Shown here: one piece after another, positions 18,331-26,531 of the stretch | Numbering within the stretch: the stretch's first letter is position 1 | How the letters are laid out: each line of letters starts with the position of its first letter | NCBI RefSeq assembly: GCF_900107845.1 | Contig: NZ_FNRM01000005.1 | Span: forward strand, 248,001-312,000 | Reading direction: 5' to 3' | Origin: Alkalimonas amylolytica | GTDB taxonomy: Bacteria > Pseudomonadota > Gammaproteobacteria > Enterobacterales > Alteromonadaceae | Length of the DNA: 64,000 bases | The notes under the pieces: model-generated | Databases searched by the model: none | Seen by the model: only the letters and a program-made list of their open reading frames with translations | What the model was told of the DNA's origin: nothing | Position numbers and translations under genes: made by a program

Positions 18331-18613
18331 CGTCCAGTACCTCTGCAATGGAGTTGGGCAGCTTAGCCATGCGGTCTGACTGGCGGGTCAAATCGTACAG
18401 GCGCTTTAAATCGTCCAGGCTCTGCCAAAGCAACAGCAACTGGCGCAGCGAAATTTGGCCGGTTAACTCAAACTTTTTAATGGTTGGGGCGGGTACCGTG
18501 CTGCGTTCTGCCAGCGCGGCGCGCGATAAGCCCGCCTGTTCACGCAGCTTGCGCAGGTGGTCTGCAAAAGCCCTTTGCACATCGGTATCATCCAGCAGGA
18601 GTAAAGCCGTCAT
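18320..18613 (-). CDS. hipB: HipB-type XRE antitoxin/repressor
   Basis: The protein has 97 residues. LRKLREQAGLSRAALAERST followed by VPAPTIKKFE is an XRE helix-turn-helix, slightly divergent at the recognition helix. It overlaps hipA by 11 bases. HipB proteins bind HipA and repress the operon through GGATA/TATCC palindromes, two of which lie directly upstream at 18628-18684. Confidence 0.88.
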   Translation of the reverse strand: MTALLLLDDTDVQRAFADHLRKLREQAGLSRAALAERSTVPAPTIKKFELTGQISLRQLLLLWQSLDDLKRLYDLTRQSDRMAKLPNSIAEVLDDAF

Positions 18614-18627
18614 GGTTGCACCGGTTT

Positions 18628-18684
18628 GGATATAATAATATCCATTGTAGCGTATTTTCGTCCAATATGGATATTATCATATCC
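18628..18684. promoter_or_regulatory. twin HipB-type operators
   Basis: GGATATAATAATATCC (18628-18643) and GGATATTATCATATCC (18669-18684) are GGATA-N6-TATCC palindromes 41 bp apart centre to centre, close to four helical turns. The half-sites are the same words as in the E. coli hip operators (TATCC-N8-GGATA), but in the opposite outer order. They lie 15-71 bases upstream of hipB. Confidence 0.8.
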
Positions 18685-18715
18685 ATTCAAGCTGAGGTGC
18701 TGCCGCAGTTAGCAG

Positions 18716-19249
18716 CTACGGCACTTTACCAAGTGCCGCAATCAGGTTACAAAGCCTGGCCAGTTTATCATTGCTGAGCTGCCGGTAGTCAAAATAAGGG
18801 CACACCAGCAGGTGCTGCGTTTTATCCATGGCAAATTCGTGATCCAGCCAGTCGAGCTGGGCAATAAGGCCGCCAGCCAGCAGCGCTTTGGCGTGGGTGC
18901 GGCCTGCGATGATATGCAGGGTGTTCTGCGTCGGATCCAGCTGTGGCGCGCTAAACAGCAGCGCTGTACTGCTGCCTGCTTGCAGCAAGTGCTGGTCACG
19001 ATAGCTTTGCCAGCTGGTGCTGGCTTGTTTCAGTGGCTGCAGAGCTGCTGGCAATGCCAGCACCAGTTTGGCGTACACATTAAAGAGTTTACGCCAGCCA
19101 TTGCCACAGGCCTGATTGATGCTGTCGATTTCGCCGCGTGCAAGGGGCTGTACCCCGGCTAAGCTGGCGTATTCCTGCATTGGTGGCCGCTTGGCGACGT
19201 AGACTCTCAGTTGTGCATTGGCATCGCCCAGCCCGATAGCGCTGTTCAT
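18716..19249 (-). CDS. conserved hypothetical protein, downstream of pseudouridine synthase
   Basis: The 177-residue protein has no signal peptide or membrane segment. Visible features are RVYVAKRPPMQEYASLAG, AGRTHAKALLAGGLIAQLDW and HLLVCPYFDYRQLSNDKLAR near the C-terminus. It looks like a soluble globular protein of unknown function. It overlaps the pseudouridine synthase gene as ATGA, so co-expression is likely and a link to RNA modification or its regulation is possible. I do not recognise a family with confidence. Confidence 0.75.
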   Translation of the reverse strand: MNSAIGLGDANAQLRVYVAKRPPMQEYASLAGVQPLARGEIDSINQACGNGWRKLFNVYAKLVLALPAALQPLKQASTSWQSYRDQHLLQAGSSTALLFSAPQLDPTQNTLHIIAGRTHAKALLAGGLIAQLDWLDHEFAMDKTQHLLVCPYFDYRQLSNDKLARLCNLIAALGKVP

Positions 19250-20187
19250 ACTGGCCGCTCCTGCAGTTCAAAGCCGGACTCAAAATGCCGGGCCTCGCCA
19301 GTGGCTGGGTCGGTGAAGCTAAGCTGTTTGGCCAACAGCTGCAAGGGCTGACTGAAATTGGGGGCCTGTTTGGGCAAAAGCTCGGGGTAATAGCGATCGG
19401 ACAAAATCGGTACGCCAAGGCTGAGCATGTGCAGCCGCAGCTGATGAGTTTTGCCGGTATGGGGCTGCAATTGAAAGAGCCCCAATTCACCACTGCGCTC
19501 AGTCAGCTCGATGCTGGAGCGGGCATTGGGCTCGCCTTCGGCGATGCGGTTGATAAAGCCGGGGGTGGCTTTTTCGATGCGGTTTTCAATTTGCCAGCGC
19601 TGCGGCAAAGCGGCTATCTGCAATTGTGGAGACAGCCTGGCCACTGCCTGATACTGCTTCTCAATGCTACCGCTTACAAACAACTGGTAATAACCGGGGC
19701 GGCTTTTGGGGTTTAACGAAAACAGCACCAGGCCGGCGGTATCGCGATCCAGCCGGTGCACTGGAACCAGATCGTCAAGGCCGGTATCTTGTTTGAGGCG
19801 TGCCAGCAGGCATGCATTGACGTAATCGCCGCCTGGCGTCACTGGCAGGAAGTGTGGTTTATCCGCAATCAGGATATGGTCATCCTGGTATAAAATGTGA
19901 TGTGCAAAGGGGATCACCGGTTCTGCCGTGACTTCGCGGTAATAACAGACCCGCCGGCTGGGTAAAAATGGTGTCTGCTCGCTGATCAGCTCCCCCCGAT
20001 GCCAGTGCACCTTGCCTGCTGCAATGCGCTCACGCCAGATGGCATCACCAATGTTCGGAAAGCGCTGGCATAAAAACTCGAACACGGTACTACAGCCGTT
20101 GCTGGTGGGCGGCAAAGTGATTTCAGAGGCAGTTTTGGCGATCGACACGGCAGTTTCAGTCAGGTTGCTGGGGTACCAGCTTAGCAC
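19246..20187 (-). CDS. RluA-family RNA pseudouridine synthase
   Basis: The protein has about 313 residues. The catalytic motif is PVHRLDRDTAGLVLFSLN, whose Asp is the nucleophile of RluA-type enzymes, and the late QPHTGKTHQLRLHMLSLG is the matching substrate-loop motif. An N-terminal S4-like section (WRERIAAGKVHWHRGEL) precedes it. The target uridine in rRNA or tRNA cannot be told from sequence. The first in-frame start is a GTG at 20187 without a clear ribosome site, so the true start could be a few codons downstream. Confidence 0.88.
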   Translation of the reverse strand: MLSWYPSNLTETAVSIAKTASEITLPPTSNGCSTVFEFLCQRFPNIGDAIWRERIAAGKVHWHRGELISEQTPFLPSRRVCYYREVTAEPVIPFAHHILYQDDHILIADKPHFLPVTPGGDYVNACLLARLKQDTGLDDLVPVHRLDRDTAGLVLFSLNPKSRPGYYQLFVSGSIEKQYQAVARLSPQLQIAALPQRWQIENRIEKATPGFINRIAEGEPNARSSIELTERSGELGLFQLQPHTGKTHQLRLHMLSLGVPILSDRYYPELLPKQAPNFSQPLQLLAKQLSFTDPATGEARHFESGFELQERPV

Positions 20188-20270
20188 AAAAGCAGCTTTG
20201 ATGCTGGTTAGGTGCTTGGTGTTTTCGGCTGGCTATGGTACTAATCTGTTTTTTCCAGGCAGGAGCTTTT

Positions 20271-20627
20271 ATGCCCATTCAACGTCTTAACCCAAGCCAG
20301 CGCTGGTCGGATGCCACGGTCTTTCATGGCATCGCTCATTTTGTCGAAGTGCCGGAGGATACCAGTGCCGATATGGCCGGCCAGGCCCGGCAGATTTTTC
20401 AGCAGGCCGAGCAAACCCTGGCTGCCCTTGGCAGTGATCACAGCAAGTTGCTCAGTGCCACCATTTACATTACCGATAGCAGCCAGGTCGATGCTTTTAA
20501 CCAATGCTGGGATGCCTGGTTACCGGCAGGGTGTGCACCATCGCGCGCCTGCATCAAAGTAGAACTGCTGGATCCGGCCATGCTGGTCGAAATTGCTTTT
20601 GTGGCAGCTTGCAGTGGCGACAGTTAA
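20271..20627 (+). CDS. RidA-family protein
   Basis: The protein has 118 residues from the ATG at 20271 after GGCAGGAG; the in-frame extension to 20235 has no ribosome site. RidA proteins hydrolyse reactive enamine/imine intermediates from PLP enzymes. The key Arg and Glu lie in PSRACIKVELLDPAMLVEI, and the preceding LLSATIYITDSSQVDAFNQ is typical. Divergent from the pseudouridine synthase, single gene. Confidence 0.88.
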   Translation: MPIQRLNPSQRWSDATVFHGIAHFVEVPEDTSADMAGQARQIFQQAEQTLAALGSDHSKLLSATIYITDSSQVDAFNQCWDAWLPAGCAPSRACIKVELLDPAMLVEIAFVAACSGDS

Positions 20628-20729
20628 CACACAGCGGCTGGTTGGCGCTGATGGAATGCTTTGCTATTCAAAAGGCTGAACGCTAGTATGATAAAAATCA
20701 GTACCTTATTTCATGTCCCGGGGGTAAAA

Positions 20730-22577
20730 ATGATGGTTCGGTATGCTTTGGCTGTCGCCGCTTGTTTGGTTGCACTGGTACTGACCGGCTGTGGTGGTGA
20801 CAGTGAGAAACATGTGGTGCAATTGCAGTTGCTGGTGACCGAAGGCCCTCTTAGTACAGCTCATCCGGAGCAGTATCGCTATGTGATTGCAACCGCCCGT
20901 AATGCTGATGGCGATCCCCTGGTGAATGCCAGCATCGAGTTCCACACCACGCTGGGTAGTTTTGATAATGATACTGTGATGCGTCGTAAGGTAATGACCA
21001 CATCACGCGGCAATGCCGATGGCTCCGGGCGGGGAGAGGCCCGGTTACGGCTTTATCCGGGCGCTGCTGCCGGCATTGCCCAGGTGAGTATTTTCAGTAA
21101 TGGCCAACAACGCAGTCAGTCCGTTGTGATTGAGGCGGGTGAGAACGGCGATCCTTTGACCGAGGTACACCAGCTCGGGTTATCCTTGTCTGTGTCGTCT
21201 TTAACCGTGGCTGGGACGACAGGGCAGGAAACCAGCATTGTACGGATTGAGTTGCAGAGTGCGGATGGGCGGCGGGTGACTACGGCAGATGAGCAACAGG
21301 CGAACCTGCGTGTCAGTATGATCACCCGACCTGGTGGCGGAGAATCGCTAAAGCCATTACCGAACCCGCAGGAGCAGTCTGGCAGTCATCTGCTGGAGCT
21401 GGCAACAGAGCAGGGGCTTGGCCAGGTCCTGTTAACGGCAGGAACTTTACCGGGTGTGATTGAGTTACTGGTGGAGTTTTTACCTTCCCTGAGTGGGTCA
21501 AACCCTTTGCTGGTTCAGTCCAGTCGCATTAATGTGGCCTCCGGCCCGGCGCACAGCATTGCAATCAGTTACCCGATTCAGAATGCTATTCAGGATCTGG
21601 GCAACGGTTTCTATCGCCGTAAGGGAGGACTGCAGGTGACCGACCGCTATGGCAATGCCGTTGCTGATGGCACCGTCGTTAGCCTGGGCGTGCTCGATAC
21701 GGTACTGACATCAAATATCCCACCGGTGCTGGATTATGGCTTTAGTCAGAATGTGTTGTATACCAATGCCGGCATTCGGGCAGGTGAGGCCAGCTTAACG
21801 GATGTTGAGAACAGTTTGTTTCAAAGTGCTTATGTGAAGCACAACGGTATCCAGCGTTTTATTGAGCCCAATGATCGGGTGCTGTTACTGAACAGTCCGG
21901 CCAGAGATAAAAGCCGCTTTGTTGCGCAGCTGTCTCCTGAAGCTATTACTACCACAGCTGGCTTTTTGCAGGATCAGGATGCAGTGCAGTACCTGGTGGG
22001 AGCCGCCTTAAAAGGGCTCCAGGTAGCAGGAGAAAATACCGCAGGCGAATTGCTGCCGGGTCGGGTGCAAACCCTGACCGGTGCCGGCACCTTTTATCTG
22101 ACGTATCCGGCCAACCGGCACACTCTGGGGCTTGGTTGTCAGGATCCGCAGTTGGATACACGCTATGAGCCTGTCGGATCAGCCCAGGTGTGGCTGATTG
22201 CCCAGGTTAGCGATACCGATGCGGCTGTCGTGGACAACCAAGGGTGTTACAGTGCCTTGCTGAATTTCCAGTTGCGTAACTTATCCGGTGTCAATAGTTT
22301 GAGTGAAACAGCCACGCTATCACTTGATGTGCGCGATGCAGCGGATATTCAGCTACCCTTTATTGAGATTAAAGCGCAGGTAAGCTATACCCGGAATCAA
22401 GGTAGCTTAGAGGTTTCAGTAGGTTTATGTGAAGACCGTCTTGATCGCCGTACCAATACAAATGGAGCCTGCGCCTTGCCAATCAGTATTCAGGGTGGTC
22501 AAAGCGGTGACAGGGCACTGGTGCAACTTAGCGTAACTGGTGGCAACGCCATTGAGCTTGATGTAGCCATTCCATGA
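20730..22577 (+). CDS. large lipoprotein with Ig-like (Big_1-type) repeats
   Basis: The protein has about 615 residues from the ATG at 20730, preceded by GGGGG. The signal peptide ends in the lipobox LVLTGCGGD, so it is lipid-anchored. Residues about 35-125 (ARNADGDPLVNASIEFHTTL and later AGIAQVSIFSNGQQRS) and about 300-340 (GLQVTDRYGNAVADGTVVSL) resemble bacterial Ig-like Big_1 domains of intimin/invasin type. A surface structural or adhesive role is likely. Function is otherwise unknown. The DUF4920 gene follows after 21 bases and may be co-transcribed. Confidence 0.75.
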   Translation: MMVRYALAVAACLVALVLTGCGGDSEKHVVQLQLLVTEGPLSTAHPEQYRYVIATARNADGDPLVNASIEFHTTLGSFDNDTVMRRKVMTTSRGNADGSGRGEARLRLYPGAAAGIAQVSIFSNGQQRSQSVVIEAGENGDPLTEVHQLGLSLSVSSLTVAGTTGQETSIVRIELQSADGRRVTTADEQQANLRVSMITRPGGGESLKPLPNPQEQSGSHLLELATEQGLGQVLLTAGTLPGVIELLVEFLPSLSGSNPLLVQSSRINVASGPAHSIAISYPIQNAIQDLGNGFYRRKGGLQVTDRYGNAVADGTVVSLGVLDTVLTSNIPPVLDYGFSQNVLYTNAGIRAGEASLTDVENSLFQSAYVKHNGIQRFIEPNDRVLLLNSPARDKSRFVAQLSPEAITTTAGFLQDQDAVQYLVGAALKGLQVAGENTAGELLPGRVQTLTGAGTFYLTYPANRHTLGLGCQDPQLDTRYEPVGSAQVWLIAQVSDTDAAVVDNQGCYSALLNFQLRNLSGVNSLSETATLSLDVRDAADIQLPFIEIKAQVSYTRNQGSLEVSVGLCEDRLDRRTNTNGACALPISIQGGQSGDRALVQLSVTGGNAIELDVAIP

Positions 22578-22598
22578 TAGTGAAGAGGAAAACAGCAA

Positions 22599-22997
22599 AT
22601 GAATTGGTTTATAACACCTATCGCCGCTGCCAGTTTTGCCCTGGCTTGTGCCCAGTCAGTCATGGCGGCAGAGCCGGTACAGTTTGGCGGCGAAGTGCAG
22701 CAGGAAAAGCTGGTAGCCTTAAGCAGCATCTTGGCGGCTCCGGCACAATATCTTGAACAGGAAGTGACGGTCCAGGGCACCATTGCCGCGGTCTGTGAGA
22801 AAATGCACTGCTGGATGCGTTTCGAAACGACTGAGCACCAGCCGTCGTTTCGTATCAAAGTGCGGGATGGCGATATGGTGTTTCCAGTTAGCGCCAAAGG
22901 AAAAACTGCGTATGCGACCGGTACCCTGCAGCCCTGGCCGGGAGGCGACACACCGCGCTATCAGCTGGTGCCGACAGCCGTAGTGATTGAACCTTAA
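22599..22997 (+). CDS. periplasmic DUF4920 (OB-fold) protein
   Basis: The 132-residue protein has a signal peptide ending near SVMAAEP. The core ITVQGTIAAVCEKMHCWMRF-like segment (VTVQGTIAAVCEKMHCWMRF) carries the C-x-K-M-x-C-W pattern of DUF4920 proteins, small OB-fold proteins thought to bind metals or haem-related ligands. A GAGG ribosome site lies 10 bases before the ATG. The paired cysteines and Met suggest copper or another soft metal (inferred). Confidence 0.82.
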   Translation: MNWFITPIAAASFALACAQSVMAAEPVQFGGEVQQEKLVALSSILAAPAQYLEQEVTVQGTIAAVCEKMHCWMRFETTEHQPSFRIKVRDGDMVFPVSAKGKTAYATGTLQPWPGGDTPRYQLVPTAVVIEP

Positions 22998-23004
22998 AGG
23001 TACG

Positions 23005-23643
23005 TCAGTCGGTTTTGCTCAGCAGGTACGTCAGTAATTGCTCCAGCTCCTGCTGGTAATTGCGTGGGTTCAGGCTGTTGTTATTAACACGGTACTTGCC
23101 ATTCACCACGAAAGTTGGCACGGCCGAGACTACACGTTGCCGCGCTAGCTCGCTTTGCTCATTACGCATAGCGGTAGAGGCAGCTCTGACACTGAAACTT
23201 TGTAGTCTGCCATCGTAGATTTCTGCATCGATACCAGCCTGTAAGGCGAGGTTGCGCACATCCTGTGCCGACTGGATGGGAGCTCGCTGGCTATGCAACC
23301 GGTTAAAGACAGCTGTTGAAAATGCATCACCATCACCCGCAGCAACAGCTGCCAGATAGCCATGCTCTAACGCTTGCTGGATTTCTGTGCTGGCACCAGC
23401 CATAAACCACATCACTTTACGAAACCGCACCTGCTCAGGCAGTTGCTGACTGAACGTCTGCACAAAAGGCTCAATGGCTGCACAGGCGCCGCAGTAATAC
23501 GAGAAGTACTCTTTGACTTCTGGCTGAGCGCTTGGGGTGCTAGCAATCACATCGTAATGCCTGCCCTGTTGAAATGGCTGCGTCCAGGCCGATACAGATG
23601 TTGTCAGTAACAGCAGGAAAAAAAAGCGAGCTTGTAATTTCAT
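23005..23643 (-). CDS. DsbA-like thioredoxin-fold protein with CGAC active site
   Basis: The 212-residue exported protein has a signal peptide ending in VSAWTQ. The active site is FSYYCGACAAIEPF, so the redox pair is CGAC rather than the CPHC of classical DsbA. The helical insertion and the cis-Pro loop AVPTFVVNGKYRVN are conserved. It should act on disulfides in the periplasm, probably with altered redox potential. It is a paralogue of the protein at 24761-25399, with which it shares length, CGxC pattern and VNGKY region; a porin gene lies between them. Confidence 0.85.
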   Translation of the reverse strand: MKLQARFFFLLLLTTSVSAWTQPFQQGRHYDVIASTPSAQPEVKEYFSYYCGACAAIEPFVQTFSQQLPEQVRFRKVMWFMAGASTEIQQALEHGYLAAVAAGDGDAFSTAVFNRLHSQRAPIQSAQDVRNLALQAGIDAEIYDGRLQSFSVRAASTAMRNEQSELARQRVVSAVPTFVVNGKYRVNNNSLNPRNYQQELEQLLTYLLSKTD

Positions 23644-23736
23644 TGTAAGTGTTTGTTGTTATTTTGCTGTGTTTTGCATTGTCAGGTAGTTTGCTCGGTG
23701 CTGCAAGTAAAACAGATGAAATGCACTCGGAAGACA

Positions 23737-23762
23737 GCAAAAAGGGCACCGCAGTGCCCTTT
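23737..23762 (-). terminator. Rho-independent terminator after porin gene
   Basis: On the minus strand AAAGGGCAC, loop TGCG, GTGCCCTTT continues into a short T-run (23739-23743 are A on the plus strand). It lies 22 bases past the porin stop codon, closing that transcript before the CGAC DsbA-like gene. Confidence 0.85.
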
Positions 23763-23784
23763 ATAAGTTGTTCAGTTCTATTGC

Positions 23785-24579
23785 TTAGAACTGACCTGTC
23801 ACACCGAAATGCCATACTTTCAGGCCAGAGACATCACGGTTGCTGCCGTAGCCAGCTGCCAGTGCCCAGTTCTGGTTGAAGAAGTGCTTGGCTTTGAAAC
23901 CGTAGCTCTTGCTGCGATCGTAGCTGACAGCAACAGAAGTCATGCGGCTGAAGTAGTAACCTACCTCGGCTTCCCACTGATTGTCCGCACCCTTGATACG
24001 CTCGTAGGCGGCACCAACCGTGATAAAGCGATCGTCACCTAACGCAGCAAAGTACTTACTGCTGATGCCCTGGTAGTCGAAGTCATCATCGGTGCTAGCG
24101 GTAAAGCCGATGTAATCGTTGCCTTCCAGCTGCAGATTGTAGCTGGCAGAGAACTCGTATGAAGTGCTGCCACTGCGAGGACGAATTGCCTCAGCGCGGA
24201 TAATGAAATCATCGGAGAACAGGTAGCCTAAACCCAGGGTGTTGGCATGGAAGTCGCTGCTGCGCAGATGACCCGCGGAAACAACAACACCGGAATCGGT
24301 AAAGTATTCACCGCCAAGGGCATACAGGTTGGTGCTGAATGCGCGGGCATAACCTGCCTGAATATTGGATGTTTTGTTAATGTATTCAAATTGATCCAAT
24401 GGGCCCAGTACGGTTTTGCGATCCAGGAAGTAGGTACCTTCCAGAGCACGAACATTGGAAGAGCTACCGCTGTGACGCATGTGGTCCCATTCCAGAGATG
24501 AAATCAGCTGATAATCGTTGGCTACAGCAGAAGCAGAAGCGGCGACCGCGATAAAAGGAAGTGCGTATTTAAACATCAT
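23785..24579 (-). CDS. outer-membrane porin-like beta-barrel
   Basis: The 264-residue protein has a signal peptide (MMFKYALPFIAVAASASAVA). The mature part is built of alternating strands such as AAYERIKGADNQWEAEVGYY and ends in VWHFGVTGQF, the terminal Phe of an outer-membrane barrel. It resembles small Gram-negative putative porins (Porin_7-like). Cargo unknown. It lies between two DsbA paralogues but contains no cysteine that I can see, so a direct folding link is not indicated. Confidence 0.8.
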   Translation of the reverse strand: MMFKYALPFIAVAASASAVANDYQLISSLEWDHMRHSGSSSNVRALEGTYFLDRKTVLGPLDQFEYINKTSNIQAGYARAFSTNLYALGGEYFTDSGVVVSAGHLRSSDFHANTLGLGYLFSDDFIIRAEAIRPRSGSTSYEFSASYNLQLEGNDYIGFTASTDDDFDYQGISSKYFAALGDDRFITVGAAYERIKGADNQWEAEVGYYFSRMTSVAVSYDRSKSYGFKAKHFFNQNWALAAGYGSNRDVSGLKVWHFGVTGQF

Positions 24580-24728
24580 TGTTGTCCTTGTCCTGTGGGT
24601 TCGGCGGCGGATTCTAAGGACAATGCTTTGTAGTGTAAAGTCGCAAAAGTGTAAAATAATGTAATTCGTTGTGAGTTCGAGTGTTTTTTAAACGTTTCGG
24701 TGGATTGTTGAGCGGCTGAAACTATAAA

Positions 24729-24750
24729 CCAGGCCGTTGGCACGGCCTGG
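24729..24750 (-). terminator. hairpin terminator after dsbA
   Basis: CCAGGCCG, loop TTGGCA, CGGCCTGG is an 8-bp GC-rich stem 10 bases beyond the dsbA stop. On the minus strand it is followed by TTTATAG, a weak T-tract. Confidence 0.7.
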
Positions 24751-24760
24751 TGATAAAACC

Positions 24761-25399
24761 TTAACCGGTCTTTTGCAGCAGATAATCGACCAGTTGCTCC
24801 AGCTCGGCGGCAAAGTTGCGGCTATCCAGGTTGGCATTGTTGATTTTGTATTTGCCGTTGACCACAAAGGTCGGTACCCCGGTCAAAACCCGGGCACGCG
24901 ACAATTCGTTTTGCTCATTGCGCATTACAGTCGCGCCCATTCGGACCGAGAAGCTGTTAATACGGCTGTCGTAGTCTTCTGCACTGATACCCACCCCCAA
25001 AGCGATGGAGCGAACATCGTTGTCGTTACGGATTTGCTGACGCTGACGGTGAATGTGGTTGAACACTGCGGTAGAGAACGCATTGCCTTTTTCCAGCGCA
25101 TTAGCGACCAGGTAGGCCCGGGCCAGGGTATTTTGCACTTCCGGCGAAGCGCCACGAACGAAATCGACATGCACTTTTTTAAACTGCGCTCCTTCTGGCA
25201 GGCTTTCACTTATTTGCTGCACCAAAGGCTCGATCGAGGCGCAACCACCGCAGAAAAAGGAAAAATATTCTTTAAACTCGGGTTTGCTGGTGGCTTGCTC
25301 AGCAATTACCTCATAGTGTTTGCCTTCAACAAAGGTTTGCGCAAATACCGGAGTACTGAGCAATACGGCAGTAAACAGGAAAGCGAACAGCTTTTTCAT
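24761..25399 (-). CDS. dsbA: thiol:disulfide interchange protein DsbA with CGGC active site
   Basis: The 212-residue protein starts MKKLFAFLFTAVLLSTPVFA, a signal peptide, after an AAGGAAA ribosome site. The active site is FSFFCGGCASIEPL, CGGC instead of CPHC, and the cis-Pro loop is GVPTFVVNGKYKIN. DsbA oxidises cysteine pairs in the periplasm and is re-oxidised by DsbB. The gene follows srkA by 81 bases, the same order as yihE-dsbA in E. coli, which supports this copy as the main DsbA. It is a paralogue of the CGAC protein at 23005-23643. Confidence 0.88.
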   Translation of the reverse strand: MKKLFAFLFTAVLLSTPVFAQTFVEGKHYEVIAEQATSKPEFKEYFSFFCGGCASIEPLVQQISESLPEGAQFKKVHVDFVRGASPEVQNTLARAYLVANALEKGNAFSTAVFNHIHRQRQQIRNDNDVRSIALGVGISAEDYDSRINSFSVRMGATVMRNEQNELSRARVLTGVPTFVVNGKYKINNANLDSRNFAAELEQLVDYLLQKTG

Positions 25400-25480
25400 T
25401 CTCGGGTTTCCTTCAAAAAGTACGACTGTTGTTTCGGCCTAGCCTAGCAAAAAAGCAAGAATTTGCCCATGGCTGGCCGA

Positions 25481-26476
25481 TTAAAAACCAGGTTGCAGCG
25501 ACAAAGGGGGCTGGCGCAGTTGAAACAACTGCTCTTTCAGCACCAATGCCTGCTGCTCCCAGTATTTGTCTGTCGCAAACCATGGAAAGTTCATTGCAAA
25601 AGCCGGATCATCCCAGCGCCGTGCTAACCAGGCCATGTAATGAATCATACGCATGGCCCGCAGCGGTTCGATCAGTTTTAGTTCTACCGGGTTAAAATCG
25701 CAGTACTGCTGGTACTCTTCCAGCATGGTTTCCAGATACAGCAATTGATCGGAGCGCTCCCCGGACAGCATCATCCAGAGATCCTGGATGGCCGGGCCCA
25801 TTCGGCAATCATCCAGATCAACAAAAAATGGCCCCTGTTGATCAATAAACAAATTACCAGCATGGCAATCACCGTGCACCCGGATCAACTCCTTTGGTTG
25901 GTATTGGTTGGCCGCTTCGGCAATCACTTGATCCAACGCGGTAAAAAATGCCGATTGCATATGTGGTGGGATCTGGGGGCATTGCTGCAAGGCCTGCCGG
26001 CTTTGATGCAGGTGGCTTTCGACACTGAAGGTTGGGCGGTGTTGAAACACTTTGCTTTTACCCACCTGATGCAACCGGCCAAGAAAACGGCCCAGTTGTG
26101 CCAGCTGTTCTTCGTTGTCGGTCTCCAGTGAGCGGCCGCCCCGGCTTGGAAATAGTGCAAAATAACCACCTGCATAGGGCAGTACCGATTGGCCATGTAG
26201 GCTGACGGGTGCCACCACTGGCACATCTGCGGCCAGCAGTTCACGGGTAAAATCATGCTCTTCCTGCAACTGTTGCAGGCTCCAGCGTTGCGGCCGGTAA
26301 AATTTCACCACCCAGCGTTGTATTGTTGGCTGTCCCGGCAATTCGCCACGGAATTGATAGACCCGGTTCTCGAAGCTGTTCAGCGCCGTTAAACCGGAAT
26401 CGATGGCCAGGCCAAGCTCCTCCAGTGCATCCAGCACGGTGTCCGGGGTTAAATCGGCAAAACAAAAGGCAGACAT
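25481..26476 (-). CDS. srkA: stress response kinase A (YihE family)
   Basis: The protein has about 331 residues from the ATG at 26476 after AGGAAC; the in-frame extension upstream is not supported. It is an aminoglycoside-phosphotransferase-fold Ser/Thr kinase. The catalytic loop is IRVHGDCHAGNLFID and the metal site FFVDLDDCRMGPAI; NRVYQF and VVKFYRP form the nucleotide-binding lobe. In E. coli SrkA counters MazEF-linked and reactive-oxygen-linked death. Placement immediately before dsbA is conserved. Confidence 0.92.
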   Translation of the reverse strand: MSAFCFADLTPDTVLDALEELGLAIDSGLTALNSFENRVYQFRGELPGQPTIQRWVVKFYRPQRWSLQQLQEEHDFTRELLAADVPVVAPVSLHGQSVLPYAGGYFALFPSRGGRSLETDNEEQLAQLGRFLGRLHQVGKSKVFQHRPTFSVESHLHQSRQALQQCPQIPPHMQSAFFTALDQVIAEAANQYQPKELIRVHGDCHAGNLFIDQQGPFFVDLDDCRMGPAIQDLWMMLSGERSDQLLYLETMLEEYQQYCDFNPVELKLIEPLRAMRMIHYMAWLARRWDDPAFAMNFPWFATDKYWEQQALVLKEQLFQLRQPPLSLQPGF

Positions 26477-26531
26477 AAAGTTCCTAAAGTCGCTGCAGGC
26501 AAAATAGGCAGCGACTATAACACGAAGGGAG

